A stretch of DNA of 64,000 nt from Eopsaltria australis (taxonomy: Eukaryota; Chordata; Aves; Passeriformes; Petroicidae): positions 62,001 through 126,000 of the forward strand of contig JAVTVJ010000572.1 of assembly GCA_034509425.1 (NCBI GenBank). Reading direction: 5' to 3'. The notes below the pieces were generated by a model, which worked only from the letters and a program-made list of their open reading frames with translations, was not told the origin of the DNA and made no database searches. The position numbers and the translations under genes were made by a program. Below, piece after piece: positions 1 to 11,900 of this stretch (positions within the stretch are counted from its first letter, which is position 1; the number at the start of each line of letters is the position of its first letter).

Positions 1-3000
1 AGCACAAAGAATGCAGGCGAGTGAATGTACTTCCAGCTTTAAAGATGTTGTCTGAAGACAAGTGTACCAGCACACTGGTGCAACAGTACAGGAGGCACGT
101 GTTAGCAGTGCCAGTCTTAAATGCCTGGAACCAACAGCATGATCCATGCTGGCTGGAATTTCCAAATACATTATTACAGGAATTACCAGCTCACTGTATT
201 TAGGCAGATTTTAGTTTTTCATTTATAAGTGGTAAGAACAATTAGAAAAGTAGATAAATTGATTTCCATGGCACAACTCTCAAGTTCATTACGCATCCAC
301 TTCATTGCTTTGCTGGATCAGAAACAGGAAGTTCAGAAGCTTCTAGACTTGATCCTGCAATGAGGTCAGAAGTGTACAGTAGTTTCACAGTTTTTATTTT
401 CTTACTTTTAAACATGACTGTTCTAGAATGGTCTGTGCACTTAATGTCAGCCAGAATTTTGAGTAAACTGCATGACACTTCTTGGAATCATAAAAGCAAT
501 TCTACTGGTAGCCAGAGTCTTGAAACTGATTAAGTACATGCATTTAGTTATTCGGAAGTATAGATTTAATGGCACTCTCTGTCCTAAGAGTCAGCAAGGA
601 CATTCGTTGTAAGATCCTAATTTATCATACTTATTGAATGCAGTATGCATTTCAGACATATCAGGTTTAAACTTAAACACATTTAGTCTCATTTTATTCA
701 GAGGAAAAATGCATATCCTGCACTTAAGGAGCAGAAGATGACATAGCACTGGAAGAAAGGCATTCTGTAACAAAATGCACTCTCCTCATTTTTGAGAAAA
801 GTAGTGAACCGTTGCTTTTCACAGCAATGGAAGGTTCTGCTGGTGGCTGAATGAAAGAATTGAGAAGGATAAGCCTCCCCTCTTCATGGCCACAATGATT
901 ACTGAACAGAGACACGATGCTTTTGCTGGCAGACAGGGCAGAAGGGTAGGGAAGGCAGGCTGTTCTCAGGGCAGTGAGATAAGTTTATGCAGTTGTCAAC
1001 TGGACTGCATTGCTTTGCAGGTTCAGCTGACTACAGAGTTCCTAAGGAACATTTTTGCTAACAGTGTATTTCCTCTTTATAAACCTCACTATGAGGTCTC
1101 CATTAGACAGCCATAAACTGTAGAAACCTGTCTCTCTTCCATCCCTTTTAAGATGCTGTGCAGAGAAACCAAACCATCTCCCAAAACAGTCCCTCCCTCA
1201 ATGCAAGCACAGAAAGAAAACAGGCAGAGAAGCACAAGCAGTCAGCAACACTGTGGGCACAGCAGATTTTGTCCTTGGCATTTAAAAAGCACAGAAATTC
1301 AGGCGAGAATTCTAATCAGAGATAACAAAGATGTGTTTTCTTTCTACTTCTCAATTTCATCATTACGTCAATGACTCTGCAGCTAAAAGCCAGGCAAAAA
1401 TGGGTTGCAGCCTCAGAAATAACCGTCACCTTTTTAATTCCCTTTTTCCCTCCAATATACTAAGAATGCATTAGGACATTTTACCAGAAACTAATGCTTA
1501 ACTACAAACTGAACCGGAAGCAAGCTACTGACTTTATTTGTTTGCAGGTAATTACATGCCAAACTCCATGGAAATTTTGTCTGGTTACACCCAGGCCACT
1601 GCATATTCTGCTAAATCTCTCACACTGCCTTCAACCACACTAAGGAGTATCAGCACCATCTTGTGGCTTTCACTTTTGTACAGAATCCCCAGGAGTTCTC
1701 CCATATTGTTCTGGTAGTTTTTCCTCTGCTTAATCTCCAGTAAATCTCTACTCTCTTTGAAAATAAGCAGTCAGCTTAGTTAAAAATCTTCAGTCCTCCC
1801 TCTGTAGAAAATACTTCACCTGAAACCTCCCAGGCCTTTCTTTTTTCATAGCTGCAACACACTTCCAATTACTAGCTGAATTTATCTTCCTCTACCATTT
1901 CTAGCTGAGGACTCTGTACTTATTGGACAAAAAGCAAAACCTGCACTACTGCATTTCATCACTTTTCCCTTCTTCTGTTCCCAAAAGCCATCCATTTCTT
2001 CTACCTGACATTCTGATTATCCTTTGCAGTGATGATGTCTCCCACCTTACCCTCATCAGCACATCTCACCAAATGCGCTCCTTTCCAGGCAGAAGACATC
2101 CATAAAAATATCAGCCTTGTTTCCAAACCAGTACTGGGAAAACTCTGCTATTCATCTTCCTTCTGTTCAGCACTCCCCCTCCCAAGACATGTTGTCATGT
2201 CCCCTTCAATCATCTCCTTATTCACATTATAAGTCTTCTAAGTATAATTTTTCTTCAGGTGAACAAATACATTCCTAGACAAACCAACATTATTCCCTTT
2301 ACAGAACCCAGTTAGCATTAGATCTACTTCCTTTGCATCTAACTAATCAAATAGATTTAACTAGAATCCTGTACCACACTAGAAAGTAGGCAATATCACA
2401 AATTATTTCTTTAGATAGGTTTTTACTGTCACTGCACTATTTAAAACTTGAAAGCCGGACAAGACAAGACCGCTGCAGAATCAAAGAATACATATAAGTT
2501 TGCACTTACATACAAATCAAGAAACACATATAAAATTAATTTGATTTTTGTCCATGTCAAATACAGCATTCACAGCAGGTGACAATGTCTTGCAGTGTAG
2601 TAACTAAAGGCAAAGTTCTTCATAAAATGAAGAGGTCACAGGAATTTATGTAAATAAAAGAGGGGACATGAGCTGCAGCCAGAATTCCAATAGATTTTAA
2701 GAATAAACCTGCAACATTCTTTCAGATTTACTTATGGTTACACAATTTACTTATGTTTACTACAATCATAATATTATTTTTTTCCAAAGTGTGTGTTTCT
2801 GTCTAACTGTAGGATAGGCCCAAAAGCATCCCAGAGGAGGGTCCATCTGACTTGAGTCCTTTGCATTTTCCCTGTCTCTGCTGTGAAGTAAAACTCTCCT
2901 GAAATAGCACTGTTCTGGACATTCACAGACCAGGGACCAGGCACAGACCAAGAAAAATAATGTAGCTGCCTACTTCACCTTTCAGCTGCTTTGCTAGGAT

Positions 3001-3069
3001 TTAGCAGCCTAAATGCATTTTTTTGGGATGGGTCCAGTGAAGTCAGAATGGAATAACGTCCTGTAACAG
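1..3069. other. Intergenic DNA, no gene recognised
   Basis: AT-rich sequence with frequent stops in all six frames. The open frames here are short, have no recognisable protein family and lack convincing paired splice sites. It lies far downstream of the GAS2L3 stop codon. In mammals the next gene on this side is ANO4, but I see no ANO4 coding exon. Confidence 0.6.
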
Positions 3070-3305
3070 TGAAGAAGGGCAAATGAAGTAGTTCAGGTAA
3101 TTACAGCCCAGTCAGCCAAACATCAATATTCGAAAAGAGATAGTGACAAATTAGTAAGTAAGCAATAAATCAAGCTGTCTTTAACCACCTTGAAGGAAAC
3201 AAGATGATAACAAAGAGTTGACACATTTGTCAGGAACAATTCATGGCAAATCAATATGATTGCTTTCAAAACAGCTGATCTAGCATACAAGGGGACAGGT
3301 CCCTG
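3070..3305 (+). mobile_element. Ancient CR1-type LINE fragment (RT region)
   Basis: On the plus strand this stretch resembles the reverse-transcriptase part of old amniote CR1 elements. Successive landmarks are AATTACAGCCCAGTCAGCC, then AACATCAATAT, then GATAACAAAGAGTTGACA, then TTTGTCAGGAACAATTCATG, then AATCAATATGATTGCTTTC. These follow the spacing of the CR1 block that encodes NYRPVSLTSI...KNKSCQTNLIAFF-like residues. Many indels and stops show that it is long dead. Ends are approximate and the assignment is from memory of the family. Confidence 0.6.
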
Positions 3306-6300
3306 TAATGAGCAAACAAGAGAAATACAGTCCAGATGAAGGTGCACTAATTTCAGGTCAGAAGCAGTTGAATTAAATTATTCAGGTAATTATTGGAAAA
3401 ATGGGAATACATTTCAAAAAGTCACTGATTTCTTGTTATTTTCAGTATTTTAATGAATTATGGTATTTTGTATTTCTTTAAAATTTGCAGCTGATGCAAA
3501 TTTGACAGGTTTTGTTCAGCTCCTAACTCATTTCTACCCAGTGCAAATCTGTTCATCTCAACCCAGCTGGTGTTGTCTAGCAAAGTCTTCTGAATATTCT
3601 GAACTATAGTGTTCAATGTAATTAAGCATTGAATAATGATCATGAGAAGAGACAAAGTTAATCAACAGGAACTCTTCATGACTCAGCTGAAAACTATCAT
3701 GCAGTTATGAAATACTTACCACAGTGACCTTCCTCTCTGATACTCCCTCACAAAATTTTCAGGTCACAAAACGAGCAAAGAATAACTCACGTTTTGTCTC
3801 ATTCTAAACAGAAGTCTGGCATTTATTGACCAGAGCAATCTTCTCAAAAACCCATTATTCCAAATCACAAGTAATACTAGAAATCTAAGAATTCTCTTCC
3901 ACAGTCCATGAAATTGATTAATTCTGGTGTCTTTTATACTCCTGTATCCAAGGACAAAATTTGACACTACTCTGTAAATTATTTAGCATTGCAAAATGCT
4001 GCAAAGCAACAAAAGCACTAAATTGAGATTAATGTTTCATGTAGAGTGCAAAGTACCCACTAAAACCAGGTATTAGCTGCAGTTTTCTCTCTTTCATACT
4101 GAGTATCAGAATACACAGAGGTTTTTTGTGTCGATATCTTATTTTCTGCATCACTATCTTTTGAACATTGAAATCCAGCTCAGGCATTGCCATAACACAA
4201 TTTATTACAAGGTCCCGAACTCAAAAGGAAGCCCTGCTCAAAAGGAAGCATCCAGAATTTTTCCGTCATCAGTAGTTAAAAAGAGAATTATTTTGAACTA
4301 TGATGTGTGTGTTGCATGCATTACATACAGGTGGTCTAGCATAGTTTGTTTTTAAAGAATTTGTTATTAAAATGTTACAGAGAGTTTAATTGTAAATGCA
4401 CAAAAGAGAAGCAGCACAGTAAGCCTCTACCATGGTATTCTTCTGCATTTCAAGTTCCTGTAAATGAGCTGATCAGGTAGTCTTGGACATAAATTAGCTT
4501 GGATATAACTTTTAGATTTACCCTGCCTCATTTATCTATCTCTAAGTTATCTTCTCTCTTTTCATAAACTCCCCCATTTCAGCTGACACTGTGATCTTGC
4601 CTGAGCGTCTACAAATGTGCTGTATGCTGCAAACAAGCGTTTCAATCATGGCAAGACAGTCACTGAAAACTGATGAAGTTTAAAAAGCTTGAGGAATCTT
4701 TGCATTAGAAGTGTTCTAATGAAGCCCAGGGATAGGGTTTATCCTGGAGTTGCAGACACGACACCCAGCCTTATGGAGTAGCTGCTGACACAACACCCTT
4801 CTACCCCTGAACAATAATGATTAAACACCCCGGTTACATGCAGTACCCTCTTCTCTGCTGCAGGAGACAGATTTTTAAAAATCCTGCAGATTATAAATTG
4901 TTTCATTGGATACAGAAATTAGGATATTAACTATCAGGATTAAGACTGTACTTTCTTGTGCTAGAAGTTGTACTTTCAACGAGGACCACCCTGCTCTGCT
5001 GAAAGTGGACATTACATCAGTGCTGACCTGTCATCATGCTGTCATGCTGCTTTTCAGTACGACATTTTCATAAACACCTCAGTGTGAAGTCTTCAGAGAC
5101 CTTGTAGCTTCTTAAATTAGGATAAAAGTTAGGGTAAAAGTTTGGCTTGCTAATATAATATCCTAATGGCATCTTTGACTATATGTATCCATACTTTAGA
5201 ACTCGGACGTTGTTCTGTAATGCTGACAGCTCCTTATCAAGTTTTACTACTGTTTTATTATACTACTATTATTTTCTGTTATTTTAAATTAACATTTCTT
5301 CCCTTCTCCACAACATCACTTCTAGGTGTCAAGTGCCTCCTCACTTGCCACCTTACTGTCCCAAAACCACTATGAATTAAAACCAGAGTTGTCACTCATC
5401 ACGTGGGGAAAATATTAATTATCTCACAGTAGCACAATATTTCTATCAGTAAAATAGATAGTAATGTAAACCAAGATGCAAATGAAGCCTACAGAATAGT
5501 CACAGAGTTCATACAATCAACACTACATTGAAGAAGGAAGTGCATATTTACATGGCTCTTAACTGGAAGCAGGAAAAAAGATAAATGAAAGTCACAACAT
5601 GTAACCCTCCTGAAATTGTCCAGCATTTGCCCTAACCCTTCTGCTTTGCAAGTGGCACCATCAAAGCAGACATTAGGAATGGTACTTGAAGTGTTGGAGC
5701 CTGGGATTCCCAGCTGCCATGAGCATCCTCTCAGGTTCAGAGGATGAGCCATTAGATCAGAAAGTTCTGGGAAAGGAGAAATGCCTTTTTTAAATTTCAG
5801 CATCACTACAGAGTTACAGGCCCATTATTTTTTGGCAACATGCAGTATCTTTATCAGTTACGCTAAATTACATTAATGTACTGCAATACTTAGAGTGAAA
5901 AAGCAGTAATACAAACCACAGTAATATACATATTTGACTATAATTTTTACTACAGATTGTATTCAGCCACTGTTGCCAGCGATTATTACAATTTTAAGAA
6001 CTAGGTCAGCACTAGGTATTCATACCAGCTTCTAGGTATTTAGACTTTTCCAGCATTATGCCTTTCAATACTGGATCTGCTAATACCTCACTCTCTATTC
6101 TTTTACCTGGCCTAGGCAGAACCTTCTAATTCCTTTCACTTAGCAGGACAACATAGTCATCAGAAATTGAAATCCTTTTACAGGGGCTCAGTTAGGAAGC
6201 ACATAGATGACAGACTCATTTACAGCAAGAAAATTTCACTGAGCTTGTGACCCACTTCCTATCATTATCATAAAGAACTCTCAGAGACAAATGCAACCAG

Positions 6301-8926
6301 TCTGTGGGTCAGGTAATTTGTCCCAACACCACAAACTCTTCACCAGTTGTCATCTTCCCTGAGGCCTCCAAACCTCAGTAGGAAAGAACATCACCAGTGA
6401 CCAGCATGCTGCTGTTGCCTCTGAGAGCTTCTGATAGATGTCAGCCTTTTAAGAGGGTGGGAGCACATGTGCATTCCCATGGATGTAGCTGGATGCTCCT
6501 TGTACACCGTATTTTGTGACTAGTTGGGTGCTAGTAGCATTTTGGACACATGGCAGATATACCAGGGTCTGCATCACTCTAAGTTTTATGACAGGCACAG
6601 AAGAGACTGTCCTCAAATGCCTCCACATGCTAACATGGATGTACCCTCATCAAACCGTTGGCCTACCAGTTTTAAAGCAAACATACACTAATTGTATTAT
6701 TGCTGCTGAGAGCATCTTTGTTTCTGATACTTTTAAACCATGGGGGAAATTGCTAGATTAAGGATTACATTGCATAAGCATAAACCCTTTCATGATGTTT
6801 GTGTGGTCTGATCCTTATTTAGGAGCTGTCAAAGCAGTCTGGCAGCAGAAACAACTGTTTATATTGAGCATGAAAACTGCTGATCAAACTAAGCTTGAAC
6901 ATGTGAAAAACAAATCATCACTTACCTGTGGAGTCTTGACTCAAAGTTTCTTGACTACTACTATTGTAAGAAGGCACTGGAGTGATAGAAAGTGATGCTG
7001 GACAGGACAGTGGACATGAGAAGTCACTCTGTGTAGCAAAACATTGACACACGGGAACACAGGCATCTTCAGGGACAGTGAGACTGAGGGGAGGGTTCCC
7101 GTACACACACAGATTTTTCCAGCGAAGCAATCCTATTGCAAGGGGGCCAACAGCATCAGGACCTGGCAACAAACACCTAGAGTTAAAACCTGTGTCCTTG
7201 TATTTTACAATTTATCATTCTGGACAAGGAAACTATAGCAAGGTAATATTAATTCCTATGTTGATCATTAAGTTTTTCTGTCCCCTGGAAAGGAATGCCA
7301 TATTTTATTCTGGTCCACTATCAATAATGTTATTAAACGCTGGTGTAATGCTGAAAGAATAGTTTCAGCACGTGCTCTCCCTGTACTGAACAAGATACAT
7401 TAAACATGAAATAAGCCATCTAATTTCAGTGTGAATTCACAGATTGTGATGGTCTTGCTTATGCCTGGAATTCTGCAGGAACTCACTCGTACATTACAAC
7501 CTGAAGTTTTCTCATGTAAAAGTGGAAAGTCAGGGTTGAATTTTTAAATTCTTTTTTTTAATCACCAACTTGGTGTGACTGTTTTGACTCTTGTGAGATT
7601 CAGGCCTCAGAGGAAATCAGGAAGTGGGAAACACAGCCATCCCACTGTCACAATGCACTTCTCTGTTCTTATGCTACAGTCCTCAACAACTCTCTTATCC
7701 ACCAATCATTGGTTTGGGATTTCACATTTTCTTTTTTCACTTGCTGAACGTTCATATTCGATCTTGCTAAAAGCCCAATCGCATATGACATTGTGACACA
7801 AAATAACAGGGTTTATCATGGCACTATACCACAAGACTGTGGAGGAGAGATACCCTGTGGAGATTATTCTGCTGCACGTGGTATTACCTCCATCGCTCCA
7901 CCAGCATCCCATCCCAAAATACAGAAAAAGAAAAAAAGGGAAGATGACACCTTTGGTGTGTTGATTCCCTATAACTGCAAAATAAGGAGATTTCTATATG
8001 CCTCTCCCACAAGTAGTTTCTTTTTTACTCTCCAGTTTGTGATACTTGCAAGACTGGGAGCATCTGAATAAAAAATGCCACATCTACAAAACTGGACTGT
8101 CAAAAGCAGACAAATCAAACCTGTGGTGGTCACACAAGCACCCTCAGGCTATTATGGCAACACTCACAACAGTGCTGCATCAAGCAAGCACTGAAATACA
8201 ACGCAACAATTCAGACCTCAGACATGATCATGCAATGAATTCCTGAATTCATCTGCAGATAACCAAGTATGTAACAGTAGAGCAGGTCTCAATGGAACTG
8301 GCGACTCACAGAACTGACTCATAACTTCTGCAAGTGTAATATGAGAGTATCTACTGTAAGAGTCATTTCAGTTGCCCTTACCACATTTCTGTCACTTATT
8401 GTTACTATGCATCAAACTAAGCACCTGAAGAGCTGCAGTTGTCTAACAGTAGATCCCTTAAAAGGGAACAAAAGAACAGAGATTTTTCCTAGGTTGTCTC
8501 AGAAGAGGAGCCCCTAGGAGTCAGGAAATATATCTCTTTAAATAAGTGTGTGTGCCCTCTGAGCTATTTGAGTTTCCCACTAGACAGACAGACCCATACA
8601 TCAAGGACTTTCAAGTGTGTCCACTCCAGAGAAAGAGCTCAGTGTCACTGCAGAAAGTTCAGTGAACTGTAGTAAATTAATGTTCAGTACTAGCCAGTAT
8701 TGCAGTAGACATCACGTTTAACAAAAAGCCTCCATCTGCCCTACCTTCATCTTTTTTTATATATAAAATTTTGGCTAATTTTTTTTAACATAAATTTATG
8801 GATATTCTAGGGAGCTAACTGCCAATATATTGTTCTATTTCTCTTGCAAACATTCAACACATTTGAGACCATCAATAGTACTGAACACAGAGCTTTGCAG
8901 GTTTTATTCAGGTTTCCTAGTTGTGA
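3306..8926. other. Intergenic DNA, mostly featureless
   Basis: No conserved protein, RNA gene or complete repeat recognised. The only notable segment is the exon-like open frame at 6926-7162, listed separately. The frame at 5489-5806 on the minus strand is 105 codons long but has no family resemblance and no clear splice context. Confidence 0.55.
6926..7162 (-). other. Orphan exon-like open segment
   Basis: On the minus strand a 237-base segment is open in one frame and is flanked by TTGTTGCCAG at its 5' end and by ACAG followed by GTAAGT at its 3' end. The donor is close to consensus. Both boundaries fall in phase 1 and the length is a multiple of three. The 78-codon peptide is rich in Cys, Pro and Ser, with clusters such as CVPVCQC and CPLSCPAS. 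I do not recognise it, it has no ATG, and no neighbouring exon was found. It could be a lineage-specific or untranslated exon, an old retroelement remnant, or chance. Confidence 0.2.
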
Positions 8927-8993
8927 TTTGGGTTTATTTTAATACAGATACCCACACTATTTGGGTTTATTTTAATACAGATACCCAGCACTA
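8927..8993. repeat. 33-bp tandem duplication, two copies
   Basis: The unit beginning TTTGGGTTTATTTTAATACA occurs twice in direct succession, starting at 8927 and 8960. The copies are nearly identical; the main difference is CCCACACTA against CCCAGCACTA near the end. It sits in intergenic DNA with no nearby gene. Confidence 0.9.
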
Positions 8994-11900
8994 TGGGATT
9001 ATCCTATAGTGCTTGACTGCTTTATCATGAAGGTTCAGGAAAATGGGAGCATTAAAATATATCTGTGTACAGCCTGTTTTTAACTGTTTATATATTGATG
9101 AAAATCCGTTAAAATTTATGTTTAGATTTTTTAAATACACTTGCAGTCACTCCTTTGTCCAGTATAATTTCCTATAAACATTGATTTTCACTTTTACCAA
9201 TAAAGAGTCATTCCATAAACTCATTTGCAAGTATGTGGAATTGATAATTTCTGAGAAGAAAAAACTAAAACACAAACAACACAGATGCATCACATCAGAG
9301 ACTTTAAGTTGTCTCATTTATCTGTTCACCGCTGCAAGACCATTTTGCCTGTATTAAACCATCAGCTTAATTTTCATTCTTATCTGCTGCAGCTGTAAGC
9401 ATATTACACACAGAACCTGACACTGAAAAATTAAGCTAGACTATAAAAAGTTCATAAATAGAACTACTCAGCACTCTTGAGTGAAGACAAGCTATCTAAG
9501 TTTTTGACTTTGTTTAATCTCATTAGTCACTTTTGTTTGCAAAAGCTTTCACCATAACCACTTCTTGTAGCCACATTAAAACAAATGTCTAGTTAAAGCA
9601 ACACATATAGAAATGTGTATATATCAATGGTACATATGTGTACCTAGATATGAAAAAAAAAAAATACATATATACATACCCATGAAAGCATGAAAGTGTA
9701 TATATGAGAAGAGAGTGCAGTCGTTTTAAACTCTTGAATTTAAAAGCCGTAACTGTTTTGTTTGCAGAAAGTTTTCATTTCAGTTGGGGTTTTTTTGGAA
9801 CACGGGGAAAAAGCTCCCTGAAAAACTTTCACTCAAAACAAAGAAAGCCTCTTGAAAAAGTTGTCAGATTTCAAAGCCATGTCTTTCAAAGTAAGTGCAA
9901 CACCAGGGATCATTGCAAAATGCAAGGAATGCTGGCTAACCCTGTAGCAGTACAGACAGGTGCATTTAACTGCATGAACCATGCACAGGCTGTTTCTGTC
10001 AGTTTTTTCAGCTGACAGCAGAAGAATCCAAAAAAGAGACTTTTGCAGTGGTTACATACCTTTTAAGTTGTGCCAAAAATTTCAATATTATGACAGCAAA
10101 GTAAAGCAGTATATAGCTCTCCACAGAACTTCACAACATCAAGTCAGGGAAAGGATTGCCTGAGATGTGCTGCAGGAGGCTGTTCAGCAATCTAATAGGA
10201 TTGCGGTTGGAAAAAAGAGGACAGCTATGAATCCACAATGTTCCAACCACAAGCTTAATGCCATTCCCAGGTGTTTAGATAAAATTGTGCTTTGCAGAAA
10301 AATAAGTACATTCACCCTCTGCTAACAATACAGAAATTAAATTAAGTTCTATACCTTGGAATCATTTTTCCTAGTGCAGAGGACTGAAAGTGGTTTGATA
10401 GTCTCTCAGAGCATTGCAGATGCAATGCCCTGAAGAGTCAACCTGAAAGTTTGAAAATAGATACAACCGTGGCTACCCTGGTCCCCCAGGTTTCCCTGTC
10501 AGGCATCCACTTTTTATGCACTTGTTTCACCATTAGACAGAATTCCCTTTCTCTCTGCGGTTTTCTCTGAACTGTTTGATTTGCATCTCTGAGTTTTCTC
10601 TCTGCTGGATTGCCCCCAGCCTTGTTATCTCACAGACAACACTACGCTCAAAAATTGTCACTGAAAACCTAAACTTTTGTATATCCTCCTGAAACAGTAA
10701 TACTCAAAAACAATCCCCCCTAATGCTCCTCTTACCCCATGAAGACTATAATGCTATACAGCAAGCACGTAACTCAGTACACTCCTGCTTCTGCCTTATA
10801 ACATTACAAGCCAAAACTAAGAGAGATGAAAAAATCACATACCTTGCACAGTCCATGCATTTGCCCTGCCTGGGCTCCACGCTGGGCTTGCTGCAGAGTG
10901 ACAGCAGACTGTCTGTCGTGGCCTGTGCACATCCAGATCTCTGCTGTTTCCTGGTGTCCTGGAATCCCCCATCCTGCTGCGATGCTTCTCTCTGCTGCAG
11001 CTCAGCCAGCGCCTCTCACCTGTGCTCCTGCTGCCTCCTGAAGCCTGTGTGGCACATGCTGGCCACATGTTAGAAGTGCAGTCTTGCCATTCAGAGGCTT
11101 GGGGCTTTTTTTCTTTTCTTTTCCCCTCCCACTTCTCCAGCTAATCCTGATCTTCACAATCAGACACACCTTTCTCCTCCTGAAGCCGAAGTGGAGCAGG
11201 AGTTGCTGTCCTTCCATGTGGCTGCTGCTCCAGTCAGGCTGCCCCATAGGGAAACAATCTCCTTCAGGGAGGTAGGAACACAAAAAGGCACCAGCACACT
11301 TGGGAGGACTTGCAAAAACACACATGCATTTATTTACTTAACTCCTTCTTACTGCTAAACCCTCCCTCAGCTGGGGTGGTAAAACCAGACACAGCCCTTG
11401 CACAGAGAAGTGAGGCTGCTGCAGGGTGGGCCAAATGCATCTGCAAAAAAGACTGTACATTAAAAGGAAGTGTTTATATGGGGAGAAATATACACACTAT
11501 AACAAAACAAATCCAAGTCCAAGAGACTTGACTAGCAAGTTTCACTGCTACATTTCCACCTGAGATCCTGTCCCACCTCACCTACTCCTATTCAGAGCAG
11601 GAGGCAGAAAGCCCAACAGACTATCTGGGCCTGAGGTTTACTGCAGGTCAGGACCCAGCCAGCTCCTCTCCTTCACTGATGCCATTGGAGGCAGACTGTG
11701 GCCACCTGAGTCACACACCCTGACACTTTCCTCCAAAAGCTTCAGCTGTGGGTGGCCAGTCTGCAACTTGCTGGAAATTCCTAAGGCCTGTTCCCAGACT
11801 GTCCCACTTAACCCCTGTTAACAGTAACCTGAAATGCCTCAGCGTGTTTGGGAGGCAAAGCAGGACACCCCTTTTCTCCTGGGGTAAAACTCCCCCTGTT

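Noticed and set aside
5489..5806. 105-codon minus-strand frame
   Set aside because: No family resemblance, no paired splice sites and no support from neighbours. It is a length expected by chance in 64 kb.
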